Positions 18,862-27,606 of a DNA stretch of 64,000 bases are shown here, one piece after another. Location of the stretch: NCBI GenBank assembly GCA_033794685.1, contig JARAYZ010000009.1; one strand, given 5' to 3'. Source of the stretch: Lentzea sp033794685. Its GTDB lineage: Bacteria > Actinomycetota > Actinomycetes > Mycobacteriales > Pseudonocardiaceae. Under the pieces are notes generated by a model. That model worked only from the letters and a program-made list of their open reading frames with translations, ran no database searches and was not told the origin of the DNA. The position numbers and the translations under genes are program-made. The stretch's first letter is position 1. Each line of letters starts with the position of its first letter.

Positions 18862-19804
18862 GGACGACAGTGTGCCGTGACTCGTCGTAGTGGGCGGCGA
18901 GCAGGTCGTCGCCGAAGTCACCTGAATGGCGACGCCAGACCGTGTGGACGTGGTTTGCCTCGTTGGCCGTGTTGTCGTACTCGATGAGCAGTTCGGGGCC
19001 CTGCACGCGGTAGTAGTGGCCTTCGCCCCGACGCAGCGAGCCTTCCCAGGAGAAGTGCAGGCGTTCCGGGTCGATCTGGGCGAACTCCTCGTCGGCCAGT
19101 TCGTAGGAGAGCCGGTCGAGGTAGAAGCGGACGATGTCGACAAGCAGCTCCGCCGCGGGTTTGCCGAGCTGGGCCGGCGTCACGCCCACCGGTTCCGACG
19201 GGCTGATCCTCGGCAAGTTCCCTGTGCGAATGTCTTGAGGAGCGGTGTCCGAGACGACGGCCAGGCGACGGGCGGTCGGGCCCATGCGGTCCAGGAGTTC
19301 GCGGGCCAGTTCCTCTTCGAGACGTAGGGGCTGGCCCACGACGCGGCCGCGATAGATGACGCGGGCCGGGTTCGCCCCCAGGAAGAACGGTGTGGCCGAG
19401 ACACGGCTGTCGGCGATGACGACATTCACCGACAGGTGGTGTCCTTCGACGCGCCAGCCCCAGGGGGCGTCACCACCTGGCGTACCGAAGAGCACCGTCG
19501 AGAAGTCGCCGCTGTGCCGATCACGGTGTCCGCCTTCGCGGTGGTCGAGCACGTCTTCCAACGCCATCACCGCGGCGGCTTGTGCGTAGGCGTGTGGACT
19601 TAGCACGGTCGCGAGCATGCCGTGCACTGCTTTGCGCTGGTCTCTCCGCAGCTCGCCCAAGGCGAGTCCGGGACGTGTACCGGGTGTATACGCCCAGCGG
19701 TGCCTCAGGTCGTCGTCGGTGACCTCGCGTATCGCGTGTTCGTGCTGGTCAGCGGCGAGCAAACTAATATATCGGTGCGTGGCGTCAGCGACGTCGTGCA
19801 GCAT
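18839..19804 (-). CDS. DUF3500 domain protein
   Basis: Protein of 321 aa of the DUF3500 family, recognised from WGWRVEGHHLSVNVVIAD, TPFFLGANPARV and the C-terminal IEYDNTANEANHVHTVWR with GDFGDDLLAAHY. The histidine-rich pattern suggests a metal site but no activity is established. No signal peptide is present, although some relatives are secreted. ATG 19804 begins MLHDVADATHRYIS. It overlaps nfi by 23 bp. A near-copy of the AT-rich motif (CTAATATATCGG) encodes the RYIS near the N-terminus. Confidence 0.85.
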   Translation of the reverse strand: MLHDVADATHRYISLLAADQHEHAIREVTDDDLRHRWAYTPGTRPGLALGELRRDQRKAVHGMLATVLSPHAYAQAAAVMALEDVLDHREGGHRDRHSGDFSTVLFGTPGGDAPWGWRVEGHHLSVNVVIADSRVSATPFFLGANPARVIYRGRVVGQPLRLEEELARELLDRMGPTARRLAVVSDTAPQDIRTGNLPRISPSEPVGVTPAQLGKPAAELLVDIVRFYLDRLSYELADEEFAQIDPERLHFSWEGSLRRGEGHYYRVQGPELLIEYDNTANEANHVHTVWRRHSGDFGDDLLAAHYDESRHTVVRGVAQNG

Positions 19805-19881
19805 GATTCGAACCTATAGGCCATGAGGTCACGCAGCAGCTGCTCGACACATCCGTCGACAGGTGTTAAAAACCTTACGTA

Positions 19882-20229
19882 ATGAAGTTGCCACATGATG
19901 ACGACGCCATCTGGCGCGCCCTCGCGAACCCCCTGAGGCGCGCGATTCTCGACGTCCTCCGCAAGGGTCCGCGCACCACGGGCGAACTGGTCGAGGAGTT
20001 GGAGACCAGCCGGCATGTCGTCATGCAGCACCTCGGTGTGCTCCGCGAGGCCGATCTGGTCCTCGTTGAGCCGCGGGGCCGGAAGCGGGTCAACCACCTG
20101 AATCCCGTGCCCATCCAGCAGATCCATCAGCGGTGGGTCGCGCACTACGAGCAGAACTGGGCAGAGGCGCTGGTCGGCTTGAAGCTCACGGTCGAGAGCG
20201 CCCAACAGGAGGATGAGGACGTTGGCTGA
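19882..20229 (+). CDS. ArsR-family transcriptional regulator
   Basis: Winged-helix repressor of 115 aa. The ArsR fold is clear: IWRALANPLRRAILDVLRKG, then recognition-helix region TTGELVEELETSRHVVMQHL and wing LVLVEPRGRKRVNHLN. No cysteine metal-binding motif is present, so it is not a classical metal sensor. Pairs of this type with an AHSA1/SRPBCC protein are common and the second gene overlaps it here. It is preceded by an AT-rich stretch (aaaaaccttacgtaATG) that could hold a leaderless-type promoter. Confidence 0.9.
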   Translation: MKLPHDDDAIWRALANPLRRAILDVLRKGPRTTGELVEELETSRHVVMQHLGVLREADLVLVEPRGRKRVNHLNPVPIQQIHQRWVAHYEQNWAEALVGLKLTVESAQQEDEDVG

Positions 20230-20758
20230 ACCCGGCACCGAGCTGTTGCACAGCATCGTGATCGCCGCGCCCATCGAGAAGGTGTGGGCGGAGATCACCA
20301 AACTCGACGGCAAGCAGCGCGCCATGATGGACGCGGTGCTCGACTCCGCGCTCGAACCGGGCGCGCCGCTGTACTACCGGTCGACCGATGGCAAGCGGGT
20401 CTTCGTCGTCGGCCGCGTCGTCGAGGTCGATCCGCCCCGGCTGCTCTCCCACACGCAACGCCTCACCATGCGCGACGATCCGTGGACCGTCGTCTCGTGG
20501 GAGCTCGAAGAGGTCGACGGCGGCACGCGGGTAACGCTGCGCAACTCCGGTTGGCCCGAGGGCGTCAAGCGGCTCGACAAGGTCGACACGACCTGGAAGG
20601 GCATCCTCGCCGCGCTCAAGCAGGTCGTGGAGTCCGGCGATGTCGGCGCCGGCCTGAGGTTCCAGTACGCGATGATGCGCGCCTTCATGTGGGCGATGCC
20701 GTCGGGGACCAAGACCAAGAACGTGCCCGAACCGCCTGGCATCGACCGGGCCGTCTAA
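20222..20758 (+). CDS. SRPBCC (AHSA1-like) domain protein
   Basis: START/Bet v1-fold protein of 178 aa with the AHSA1/CalC pattern (ELLHSIVIAAPIEKVWAEIT, VVEVDPPRLLSHTQR, SWELEEVDGGTRVTL, GWPEGVKRLDKVDTTWKGIL). It is expected to bind a hydrophobic ligand in a cavity; the ligand is unknown. Start choice: AGGAGG at 20207-20212 abuts an ATG at 20213 but stands 9 bases before TTG 20222, so the TTG is preferred. It overlaps the ArsR stop, so the two are coupled. Confidence 0.85.
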   Translation: MAEPGTELLHSIVIAAPIEKVWAEITKLDGKQRAMMDAVLDSALEPGAPLYYRSTDGKRVFVVGRVVEVDPPRLLSHTQRLTMRDDPWTVVSWELEEVDGGTRVTLRNSGWPEGVKRLDKVDTTWKGILAALKQVVESGDVGAGLRFQYAMMRAFMWAMPSGTKTKNVPEPPGIDRAV

Positions 20759-20772
20759 ACGTGAAACCTGGT

Positions 20773-20860
20773 TTAGCAATGAGTCTTTGGACGTCGAAGT
20801 CCAAAGACTCATTGCTAAGCAGCAGGTCAGAGAGGGCGCGACAGGCAATATATTGGTTGG
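20773..20860 (-). repeat. Composite dispersed repeat, copy 1 (hairpin + CAACCAATATATTG)
   Basis: Reading the minus strand: CAACCAATATATTG, 25 bp, then a hairpin with perfect 20 bp arms (20773-20792 and 20799-20818) around a 6-base loop. The same order and spacing recurs at 62729-62812 with about 80% identity. It lies just past the SRPBCC stop, so the hairpin may also serve as a terminator. Confidence 0.8.
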
Positions 20861-21323
20861 CCAGCGTGCGTGACGAGGTCACTGTGAAGCTCTGTCATGT
20901 CTGACCAGGGGCGTGGAGTCCGTCGCGTTCCGCGTCTCGCCACGGCTCGAAGCGCTACTCCCCCGCGATGCGAACGGCCTGTGTGGGTGACCTGCAGTGG
21001 CGAGCAAGACGAAGCCAGCGCTTAGAGGTAGATCGCTCTGGCGGCCAGGTCGCTGAGGGCACGCCCGCGAGGACCCGGTCAACGGGCACACCGACGCCAC
21101 CGAGGCGAGCACCGCTTGGTGCGTGCCTCGGTGGTGTCGGTGTCCACAAGAAGCAGCGTGTCGTTCGAGCCGACGACAGCGCAGGTGCGGTCGATCGTCG
21201 ATGGCCCCGTCGAGATGGACGCGGCCATGGACCGTGGTGCGGCCCCCACCGGTTCTGGGACGAGCCGGGCCGGTCAGGTGAAGGTTTCACCCGATCCGGC
21301 GAAGTGAGTAGTCCCGGTGCCGG
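20861..21323. other. Gene-free stretch
   Basis: With the preceding repeat this makes about 560 bp without a convincing gene. Short open frames on both strands lack ribosome sites and recognisable domains. The notable content is the long hairpin at 21088-21143. Decayed mobile DNA is possible but nothing identifies it. Confidence 0.5.
21088..21143. repeat. Long inverted repeat/hairpin in gene-free region
   Basis: 19 bp arms (21088-21106 and 21125-21143) with a single mismatch enclose an inner GCACC-gctt-GGTGC stem, giving a two-tier hairpin of 56 bp. No gene end lies close by: the nearest gene is the CBS gene, whose 3' end is at 21324. A terminator role is possible but distant. Confidence 0.7.
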
Positions 21324-21752
21324 TCAGCCCTGGGCGATGTAGGCCTGCAACTGGTCGTGCGATTGTTCGAGCTGGCCGATCCGGCTCTTCACCACGTCGC
21401 CGATGCTGACGATCCCGACCAGTTGCCCGTCGGACAGCACGGGCACGTGCCGGAAGCGCCGTTCGGTCATCACGACCGTGAGGCTGTCCACCGTGTCCGA
21501 CGGCGAACAGGTGAAGACATCGGCGGTCATGATCGCCGACACGGGAGAAGACAGCAGGTCAACGCCCACTTCGTGCAGTCGGCGCACCACGTCGCGCTCC
21601 GACACGATCCCCGCCACGCCGGAAGAGCCGACGACGACGATCGCGCCGACGTTGTGTTCGGCGAGCGCTCTCAGCAGTTCGGACACTGGGACGTCCGGGG
21701 CGATTGTCGCGACCGCCGATCCCTTGGTGCGCAAAACGTCAGCGATCCTCAT
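21324..21752 (-). CDS. CBS-domain protein
   Basis: Stand-alone pair of CBS domains, 142 aa, a Bateman module that usually binds adenosyl nucleotides. CBS1 spans about 8-60 (VATIAPDVPVSELLRALAEH, GIVSERDVVRRL) and CBS2 about 75-130 (MTADVFTCSPSDTVDSL, VGIVSIGDVVKSRI). ATG 21752 has GGAGG six bases upstream and is preferred over an earlier in-frame start. The partner or effector domain is not adjacent. It resembles actinobacterial hypoxic-response-type CBS proteins, but that role is inference. Confidence 0.9.
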   Translation of the reverse strand: MRIADVLRTKGSAVATIAPDVPVSELLRALAEHNVGAIVVVGSSGVAGIVSERDVVRRLHEVGVDLLSSPVSAIMTADVFTCSPSDTVDSLTVVMTERRFRHVPVLSDGQLVGIVSIGDVVKSRIGQLEQSHDQLQAYIAQG

Positions 21753-21837
21753 CTGGCGCCTCCGATCCTGTCGGTCCGGTAGCAACTCAGGCTAGATCGG
21801 ATTCGGACAGAACGGGAGATCGAGCCCACGAAGGGAG

Positions 21838-21869
21838 CAGGGGACGTAGCCGATCGGCCACGTCCCCTG
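21838..21869 (-). terminator. Hairpin after the 67-aa protein gene
   Basis: 10 bp perfect arms (21838-21847, 21860-21869) around a self-complementary loop GCCGATCGGC, 28 bp downstream of the small gene that ends at 21897. No T tract is present. Confidence 0.55.
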
Positions 21870-21896
21870 CTGGTGTCGCGCCTGGTTCGGCGTCGG

Positions 21897-22100
21897 CTAC
21901 GCGGTTCCTCCGCGGCGACGGGTCGCGAACTGACGCGGCTGGACCACCGGCACCCGCTGCTGCGGCAGCTGGAAGTGCGTGTTCTGGTCCTGCTTGCCCC
22001 GCTTCTGCGCACGTCGCGCGGCACGGTTGACCGGCTCGGCGTGAGATTCGGGGTGCGCTTCGGGGTGCGCTTCGGGCTGGGGTTGGCTGGTGTCGGGCAT
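21897..22100 (-). CDS. Small basic hypothetical protein (67 aa)
   Basis: Unrecognised small protein. ATG 22100 has a strong GAGGAGG site 8 bases upstream. Residues about 8-20 form a short Pro-Glu-Ala-His repeat (PEAHPEAHPESHAEP), followed by a basic patch NRAARRAQKRGKQ and a Gln/Arg-rich tail ending TRRRGGTA. The composition suggests a disordered nucleic-acid-binding protein, but this is speculation. It is monocistronic with a hairpin behind it. Confidence 0.65.
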   Translation of the reverse strand: MPDTSQPQPEAHPEAHPESHAEPVNRAARRAQKRGKQDQNTHFQLPQQRVPVVQPRQFATRRRGGTA

Positions 22101-22293
22101 GCGAAAGCCTCCTCGCGAAGAGGGCGTGCAAGGGTACGGCGAAAGACGGCCGTGAGAGATGGACCCGCGCATGGGTCACCGAGAAAGCGCGCGACGTCGA
22201 GGTCGCGAGGGCAGCGCCGAGAGCGCCGCAGGCTTCATCAGATGTACAGCATGCCCGCAACGCTAGCGACGCCGTCGCCTCGTGCCAACCGAA

Positions 22294-23490
22294 TTAACCG
22301 CGGGTTCGAGCGGCGGCCGCGCCGGCGCCGAGCATCACGAGGATGACGGTGACCATCGCCCACTTGCGGGACTTGGTCATCGGTGTCGTCTCGGGGTCGA
22401 GCGGGAGGTCCTTGCGCAGCTCGGGTTTCTGGCGCGCGGCACGCACCGGCACCGGCTGCTGCTGCGGGGCGGGAGGCGGTGGCGGCGTGACGACCGCGGG
22501 CTGCCGTACGACCGGGACGGGTACCGGCGGCGCCGTCGTGGTCGGGGCGGGCGGGGCCTGAGGCGGTGGGGGCGGCGGTACTTCGGGGCGGGGCGCGGGA
22601 GGTTCGACGCGCGGCGGCATCGGGGTCGGCAGGCAGCCCGCCGCGTCGATCATGCCCATCTGCGGACCGGCCGAGAGTTCCTCCGCCGTGCCGCCGGTGA
22701 TGCGGTAGAAGCGGCTGTGGCCCTTGTAGCCGTTGTTGATGGCGTAGACGGTGCCGGCCGAGTCGATCAGCACGGCGCCGTACGTGGACTTGCCGGGCAG
22801 GCCGGCGATCTCCGTCTTGCCCAGCACCCGGCCGGACACCGGGTCGAACGTCACGACCTCGCTCGGTCCCCCGCCCGCGGCCGACACCCCGGTCAGCTTC
22901 CCGGTCGCCGGGGCGACGGTGAAGTCGTCGAGTGTGAGGGCGGGCCAGCCCAGCACGACGGTGCGCACGATCTTGAGGTACGACGGGCTGTCCGGATCGA
23001 TGTCGATGGCGTGCAGCCGCGCGTTGTCGCGCACGTAGAACGTGGTGCCGACGACCGCGCCCGCCGAGACGTCGTCGGTGCGGAACCAGTGCGCGTCAAC
23101 GGGTCCGAGGTCGTTGACCACGCCCTTGGTGTCGATCAGCACGACGTGCGACGGGTTCTTCCACCAGCGATGGCCCTTCGAGGTGAGACCGACCAGACGG
23201 CCCAGCGTCGCCGAGTACCCCAGTGCGTTCAGCGCGTAGTCCAGGCGGGCCACTTCCGTCACCCCACCGGATGAAACGTCCACTTTCGTGAACATCGAGA
23301 AGTCGCCACGATGGGATGAACGCACTTGATAAGCGTCACAGTTCGGTGCCGCCGCCTGAGCAACAGCGCTGGTGAACGGCGTGGAAAGCACCAATAGCGA
23401 CGAGACCGCGCTCAACATGAGCGAATCACGCCGCCACCGGTATGGAGTAGCCCAATACGACAACCGGGTATTTTCGCTGTTGCCGCGCAT
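22294..23490 (-). CDS. Exported, membrane-anchored propeller-like hypothetical protein
   Basis: Extracytoplasmic protein of 398 aa. An N-terminal signal region (LMLSAVSSLLVLSTPFTSAV then AQA) is followed by a repeated beta-structure domain (about 50-290) resembling DUF6923/YVTN-like folds (YQVRSSHRGDFSMFTKVD, LDDFTVAPATGKLTG). A long Pro-rich linker (about 290-360) leads to a C-terminal transmembrane helix (WAMVTVILVMLGAGAAA) ending in ARTRG. The architecture suggests a cell-wall-spanning tethered domain. ATG 23490 is preferred (AGG nearby); an in-frame GTG lies 30 bp upstream. Function unknown. Confidence 0.75.
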   Translation of the reverse strand: MRGNSENTRLSYWATPYRWRRDSLMLSAVSSLLVLSTPFTSAVAQAAAPNCDAYQVRSSHRGDFSMFTKVDVSSGGVTEVARLDYALNALGYSATLGRLVGLTSKGHRWWKNPSHVVLIDTKGVVNDLGPVDAHWFRTDDVSAGAVVGTTFYVRDNARLHAIDIDPDSPSYLKIVRTVVLGWPALTLDDFTVAPATGKLTGVSAAGGGPSEVVTFDPVSGRVLGKTEIAGLPGKSTYGAVLIDSAGTVYAINNGYKGHSRFYRITGGTAEELSAGPQMGMIDAAGCLPTPMPPRVEPPAPRPEVPPPPPPQAPPAPTTTAPPVPVPVVRQPAVVTPPPPPAPQQQPVPVRAARQKPELRKDLPLDPETTPMTKSRKWAMVTVILVMLGAGAAAARTRG

Positions 23491-23578
23491 TCCCACCTGA
23501 CCATTACTCGTCAACCCCACCGTGCTGTACCGGTCACAGTAGACCGTGGTCTAATCCCACACCAAGAAAGGAGCCGAA

Positions 23579-24337
23579 TTGAGCATTTACCTCACTGGCA
23601 CGCTCTGGGTTCTCGGTGCCGCCGCCATCTCCGCCGTTCTCGTCGTCATCACCCGCCGGTTCGGCTCGGAGGAAGTGGGCGAGAAGAACCTCGGCGCGGG
23701 CGGTTCGGTGTTCAGCATCGTCGCCGGCCTGCACGCGGTGCTCGCCGCGTTCATCCTCATCTCCCTGTTCGACTCGGCCAACGGCGCCGAGGAACAGGTG
23801 CAGAAGGAGGCGAACGCGCTCGTCGCCGTGAACTGGTCCTCGGACTCGCTGCCGGAGCCCGCCAAGACGAAGGTCGACCAGCTGATCCGCGACTACGTGT
23901 CGACCGTCGTCGACGACGAGTGGCCGCGCATGCGCGACGGCGAGGAGGTCGGCAACCAGGGCTGGACCACGTTGAACCAGCTCAAGGACACGATCTCGAC
24001 GGCGGCGCCGGACGGCGGCTGGCAGGAGGACCGCAAGGCCGAGGCGGCGAACCAGCTGTGGGAGGTCTACCAGGCCAGGCAGGAACGGCTGGACGCGGCG
24101 GACAACGGGGTCAACCCTGTCGTGTGGCTCGCCCTGCTGATCGGCACCGGGCTCTCGCTGCTGTTCCCGTACCTGTTCCGCGGCCCGACCCTGACGTCGC
24201 AGCTGCTGATCACGATCACGCTGAGCTCGACGCTGGTCCTGCTGCTGTTCGCGATCTACCAGTTGCAGAACCCGTTCAGCGGCGGCGTGCTCATCCCGCC
24301 GGACGCGTTCAGCTCCGCGCTGGACAGGCTGAGTTAG
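23579..24337 (+). CDS. DUF4239 (bestrophin-like) membrane protein
   Basis: Integral membrane protein of 252 aa with two N-terminal helices (LTGTLWVLGAAAISAVLVV; VFSIVAGLHAVLAAFILISL), a central soluble part (about 70-175) and two C-terminal helices (WLALLIGTGLSLLFPYLF; LLITITLSSTLVLLLFAI). The layout and LHAVLAAFI pattern match DUF4239, distantly compared with bestrophin channels; function unknown. The TTG start is supported by AAAGGAG five bases before. The 3' end overlaps the convergent EcsC-family gene by 4 bp. Confidence 0.82.
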   Translation: MSIYLTGTLWVLGAAAISAVLVVITRRFGSEEVGEKNLGAGGSVFSIVAGLHAVLAAFILISLFDSANGAEEQVQKEANALVAVNWSSDSLPEPAKTKVDQLIRDYVSTVVDDEWPRMRDGEEVGNQGWTTLNQLKDTISTAAPDGGWQEDRKAEAANQLWEVYQARQERLDAADNGVNPVVWLALLIGTGLSLLFPYLFRGPTLTSQLLITITLSSTLVLLLFAIYQLQNPFSGGVLIPPDAFSSALDRLS

Positions 24338-24990
24338 CGCGAATCGGCCGTTCCGCCCGCTTCCTCGATCTCCACGGACAGCACTTCACCGTCGATGACC
24401 TTCGGCAATACGTCCGTGTGAGTGAAGTAGCGATTTGCGAATGCTCCGACCGCCCTGGTAGAGGCGGCGTCGACGCCACCCCCGATGACGCCGCCCAGCA
24501 GCGGAACACCCTTCGCCGCGACGGTACCGAGTTTCTTTGTACCGTATTTTGTAATGAGTGCGGACGCGGCCTTCTTGGTGAACTGCTTGATGCCGACCTT
24601 TTTGAACAGTTCGGTTCCGGCATTCCCGAGCAGGCACAGCAGGATGGCCATCTGCACCTCCTCGCTGTCCACGTCGTGGCCGCGCAACGACGCGATGGAC
24701 GCGATGAGGTGCGTCTGGATGACGTACGTGGCCGCGATGTTGGACGGCAGCGAGACCGGCAGTGTGATCAGGCCACCGAGGTTCGTGACGAAGCCCTGCG
24801 CGCCTGCCAGCGCGACGTGCTTGCGGATGAGGTGCTTGATCGCGTCGGTCTCGTCGCCCTTCTTGGCGAGCGCCTCGGACGCGGACTCGCGGGCGCTCTT
24901 GAACGGGCCGAAGCCGTCGACGCCGGCGCGCAGCAGGTAGTCGGCGATGCCCTGCTGGACCTTGTTCAGCTCACCTTTGGACTCAGCCAC
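24334..24990 (-). CDS. EcsC family protein
   Basis: Protein of 218 aa of the EcsC family, named from a gene in the Bacillus ecs transporter operon; molecular role unknown. Characteristic patterns are LGGLITLPVSLPSNIAATYV, IASIASLRGHD and a Gly-rich hydrophobic stretch KGVPLLGGVIGGGVDA. GTG 24990 (VAESKGELNK) is chosen; the frame is open slightly upstream without a ribosome site. It starts 28 bp after the frameshifted PEP phosphotransferase on the same strand. Confidence 0.82.
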   Translation of the reverse strand: MAESKGELNKVQQGIADYLLRAGVDGFGPFKSARESASEALAKKGDETDAIKHLIRKHVALAGAQGFVTNLGGLITLPVSLPSNIAATYVIQTHLIASIASLRGHDVDSEEVQMAILLCLLGNAGTELFKKVGIKQFTKKAASALITKYGTKKLGTVAAKGVPLLGGVIGGGVDAASTRAVGAFANRYFTHTDVLPKVIDGEVLSVEIEEAGGTADSR

Positions 24991-25018
24991 AATCCCGACA
25001 TTACGCGTCCGGAGGGCG

Positions 25019-27518
25019 TCACGAGATGTCAACAGGCGGTTCCAGCGTGGTGACCGCGCCGGTGCTGCCGTCGACGGTGATGCGCTCGCCGGTCTTGATC
25101 CGCGTCACGGCCTGACGCACGCCCACGACCGCCGGAATGCCGTACTCACGCGCCACGACCGCGCCGTGGGAGTTCGCCCCCGCCCATCTCCATCACGAGG
25201 CCGCCCGCCGTCAGGAACAGCGGCGTCCACCCCGGATCCGTCGACGGCGCCACGAGGATCTCGCCGGGTTCGAGGTGCGCGCCGACCGGGTCCATGACGA
25301 CGCGCGCGATGCCGGTGATCGTGCCCGCCGACGCCGGGGTGCCGACGAGGTCGCCCTCCACCGGGCCGCCGTGGTGCACCGCTTCGGGTTCCGTGCCGTC
25401 CGACAGCAGCACGCGCGGGATGTGCCTGCGTCGCATCTCACGGTCGTAGACCTCACGGCGCTCAGCCACCAGCGCGCGCAGATCTCCTTGCGCAGAGCGG
25501 ATTTCCTCGAAGTTCAGGAAGAACACGTCGTCACGGACGTCGAGGCGGCCGGCCGCGACGAGCTCGGCTCCGATCTCGGCGACGCGCTTCCGCAGCGCGC
25601 CGAACAACGTGATGATCAGGTACTTCGGGTACTCCCGCAGACCGGCGAGCAACCTGGTGCGGCGCAACGCGAAGCGCACGAACCAGCCACGTCCCCAGGC
25701 CCGTCCGGCCAGCGTCTCGATCATCGCCTCGGCTTCGGCGGCGCCCCGCGCGAAGACCGCGTCGGGGTGGGCCTGGCCGTCTTCGAGGCGCAGGAAGTTC
25801 TTGACGACGCCGATGACGTGCGCCGGGTCGTCGGACCACCGGGGCAGGCCGAGGTCGATCTCGGCGACGGCGCGGTGACCCCACCGCGCGAGGAAGCGGT
25901 CGAGCGCGGCGGGGCGTTCGCCGTTGCGGAACTGCCGCAGCGCCTCGGGATCGTGGCGGATCTCCTGCGCCAGATCCCACATCGCCATGTCCATCTCGGT
26001 GGTGATGTTGTTGGGCAGGCCGCGCAGGACGGTTTGCAGTTCCCCCGGCTTGGTCTTCACGACCTTGCCGACGAGGCCGAGCATCGCGAACCCGATCAGC
26101 GCGGTGGGCGCGAGCCTGGGCAGCACCGGCACGGTGCACTGCTGCAGCGCCTGCTCGATCGAAAGGCCCGCGGCCTTCTCCAGCACCTCGCGTTCCATCA
26201 GCAACGCGGTGCGCACGGCTTTCTCGGGATTCACCAGCGCTTTCACCGCTGTCACCGGCAGGCGGAACCGGCGGGCGAGCCTGAGCACGCGTTTCACCGC
26301 GGGCGTCGGCGAGGACGTCCTGATCGCGAACCTCGGGTCGTCGAACAAGCCTCGCAGCACCTCGGAGGAACGCGCCTCCATGACGCCGAGCAGGCGCGTG
26401 ATGAACTCGCGGCCCACCTTGCTCTGCAACACCTTGGTGACGTCGAAGAAGATTCGCTCGCCGCTCTCCACATAGGACTTGCTCTTCGGGTCGCCGATGA
26501 CGATCTCGAGCGCGGCCTTGGAGATCTCCCGGAACACCGCACGTCCCATCGGTGTGATCGGGCGTTCGAGACCTTGTGCGAGGCTGAAGCAGAAGTAGAC
26601 GTGTGCGTTGCCGTCCGCGTTGTCCGGCAACGGGAACAGCGTCGTGATCGGCCGCGCCTGTGTGAGGTGCAGCTCGCCCTCGTCGTCGATCGCCCACTCG
26701 GTGTCCTGCGGCGATCCGTAGTGCTGCTGCACCTTGCGGCCGAGGACGGCGAGCGCGTGGATCTGGCCGTCGGTGAGGCACTGGTCGTCGCTCTCGCCGA
26801 CCTCGACGTGCTCGGTGCCGCCGCCTGGTAGCGAGCGGATGACGAACTTCTTGTCCCCCAGTCGCTTCTCGACGATCTCGCGGCCGTCGACGACGAAGTG
26901 GTCGGGGTTGACCGCGCCGGACACGACCGCCTCGCCGAGGCCGGGGCTCGCGTCGATGACGATCTGGTCGCGCTTGCCGGTGACGGGGTTGGCCGTGAAC
27001 ATCACGCCGGACACTGCGGACTGCACCATCCGTTGCACGACAACGGCCAGGTAGGTGGTGGTGTGGTCGATGCCGTTCGTCTCGCGGTAGCTGACCGCGC
27101 GGTCCGTCCACAGCGACGCCCAGCACCGGCGGACGGCGTCGACCACCGCGTCCTCGCCGACGACGTTGAGGAACGTGTCCTGCTGGCCCGCGAAGCTCGC
27201 GAACGGGAGGTCCTCGGCCGTGGCGCTGGATCTCACGGCGACCGGCGTGTCGTCGCCGAGCTTGCGGTACTCGGCGACGATCGCGTCCCGGATCTCCTGC
27301 GGCACAGCGGTGTCCAGCAACGTCCGGCGGGCGTTCTCCGGAGTGGTGCCGGCCAGTTCGTCGGCCCGCGCGACGGCGCGGTAGGCGTCCGTGGTGACGC
27401 AGAAGCCCTGCGGCACCGGCAGGCCGGCGCTGGTGAGCTCACCGAGGTTCGCGGCCTTGCCGCCCACCATGGCGAGCATCGTGCCGTCGATGGACTTGAA
27501 GCCGATGGTGAGCGCCAT
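25019..27518 (-). pseudogene. PEP synthase/Rph-like PEP-utilising phosphotransferase, frameshifted near the catalytic His
   Basis: ATP-grasp plus PEP-utilising His-domain enzyme, about 832 aa if intact. The N-terminal pyruvate/PEP-binding domain (about 1-330) starts MALTIGFKSIDGT with MVGGKAANLGELTSAGLPVP. The C-terminal swivelling domain reads LFLTAGGLVMEMGG. At 25177-25189 one extra G in a GGCGGGGGC run shifts the frame, replacing the expected ANSHGAVVAREYGIP (carrying the phosphohistidine) with GELPRRGRGA and a stop at 25146. The correct continuation is intact in the next frame down to TGA 25019-25021. ATG 27518 has GGAGGGG. Relatives include PEP synthase and rifampin phosphotransferase. 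A sequencing error in a homopolymer is a serious alternative to true loss. Confidence 0.85.
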
Positions 27519-27606
27519 GGTTACCCCTCCAGGTTCCGCCTGAAGAGGAGGTTACGAGCGTTCAGCCAAAAACTCAACACGTGATGAATAAATCACGTCA
27601 CCGGGT

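Noticed and set aside
19805..19814. GGTTCGAATC on the minus strand, resembling a tRNA T-loop
   Set aside because: The flanking 5 bp do not pair, no acceptor or anticodon arm can be drawn, and the DUF3500 start codon follows immediately.
20879..21307. Short open frames on both strands (for example 20879-21112 minus and 21116-21307 plus)
   Set aside because: No ribosome sites, no recognisable domains, and they run through the long inverted repeat.
25146..25180. Natural end of the PEP-utilising enzyme at 25146
   Set aside because: The tail GELPRRGRGA is unlike any family member, while the next frame continues exactly with the expected VVAREYGIPAVVGV motif.
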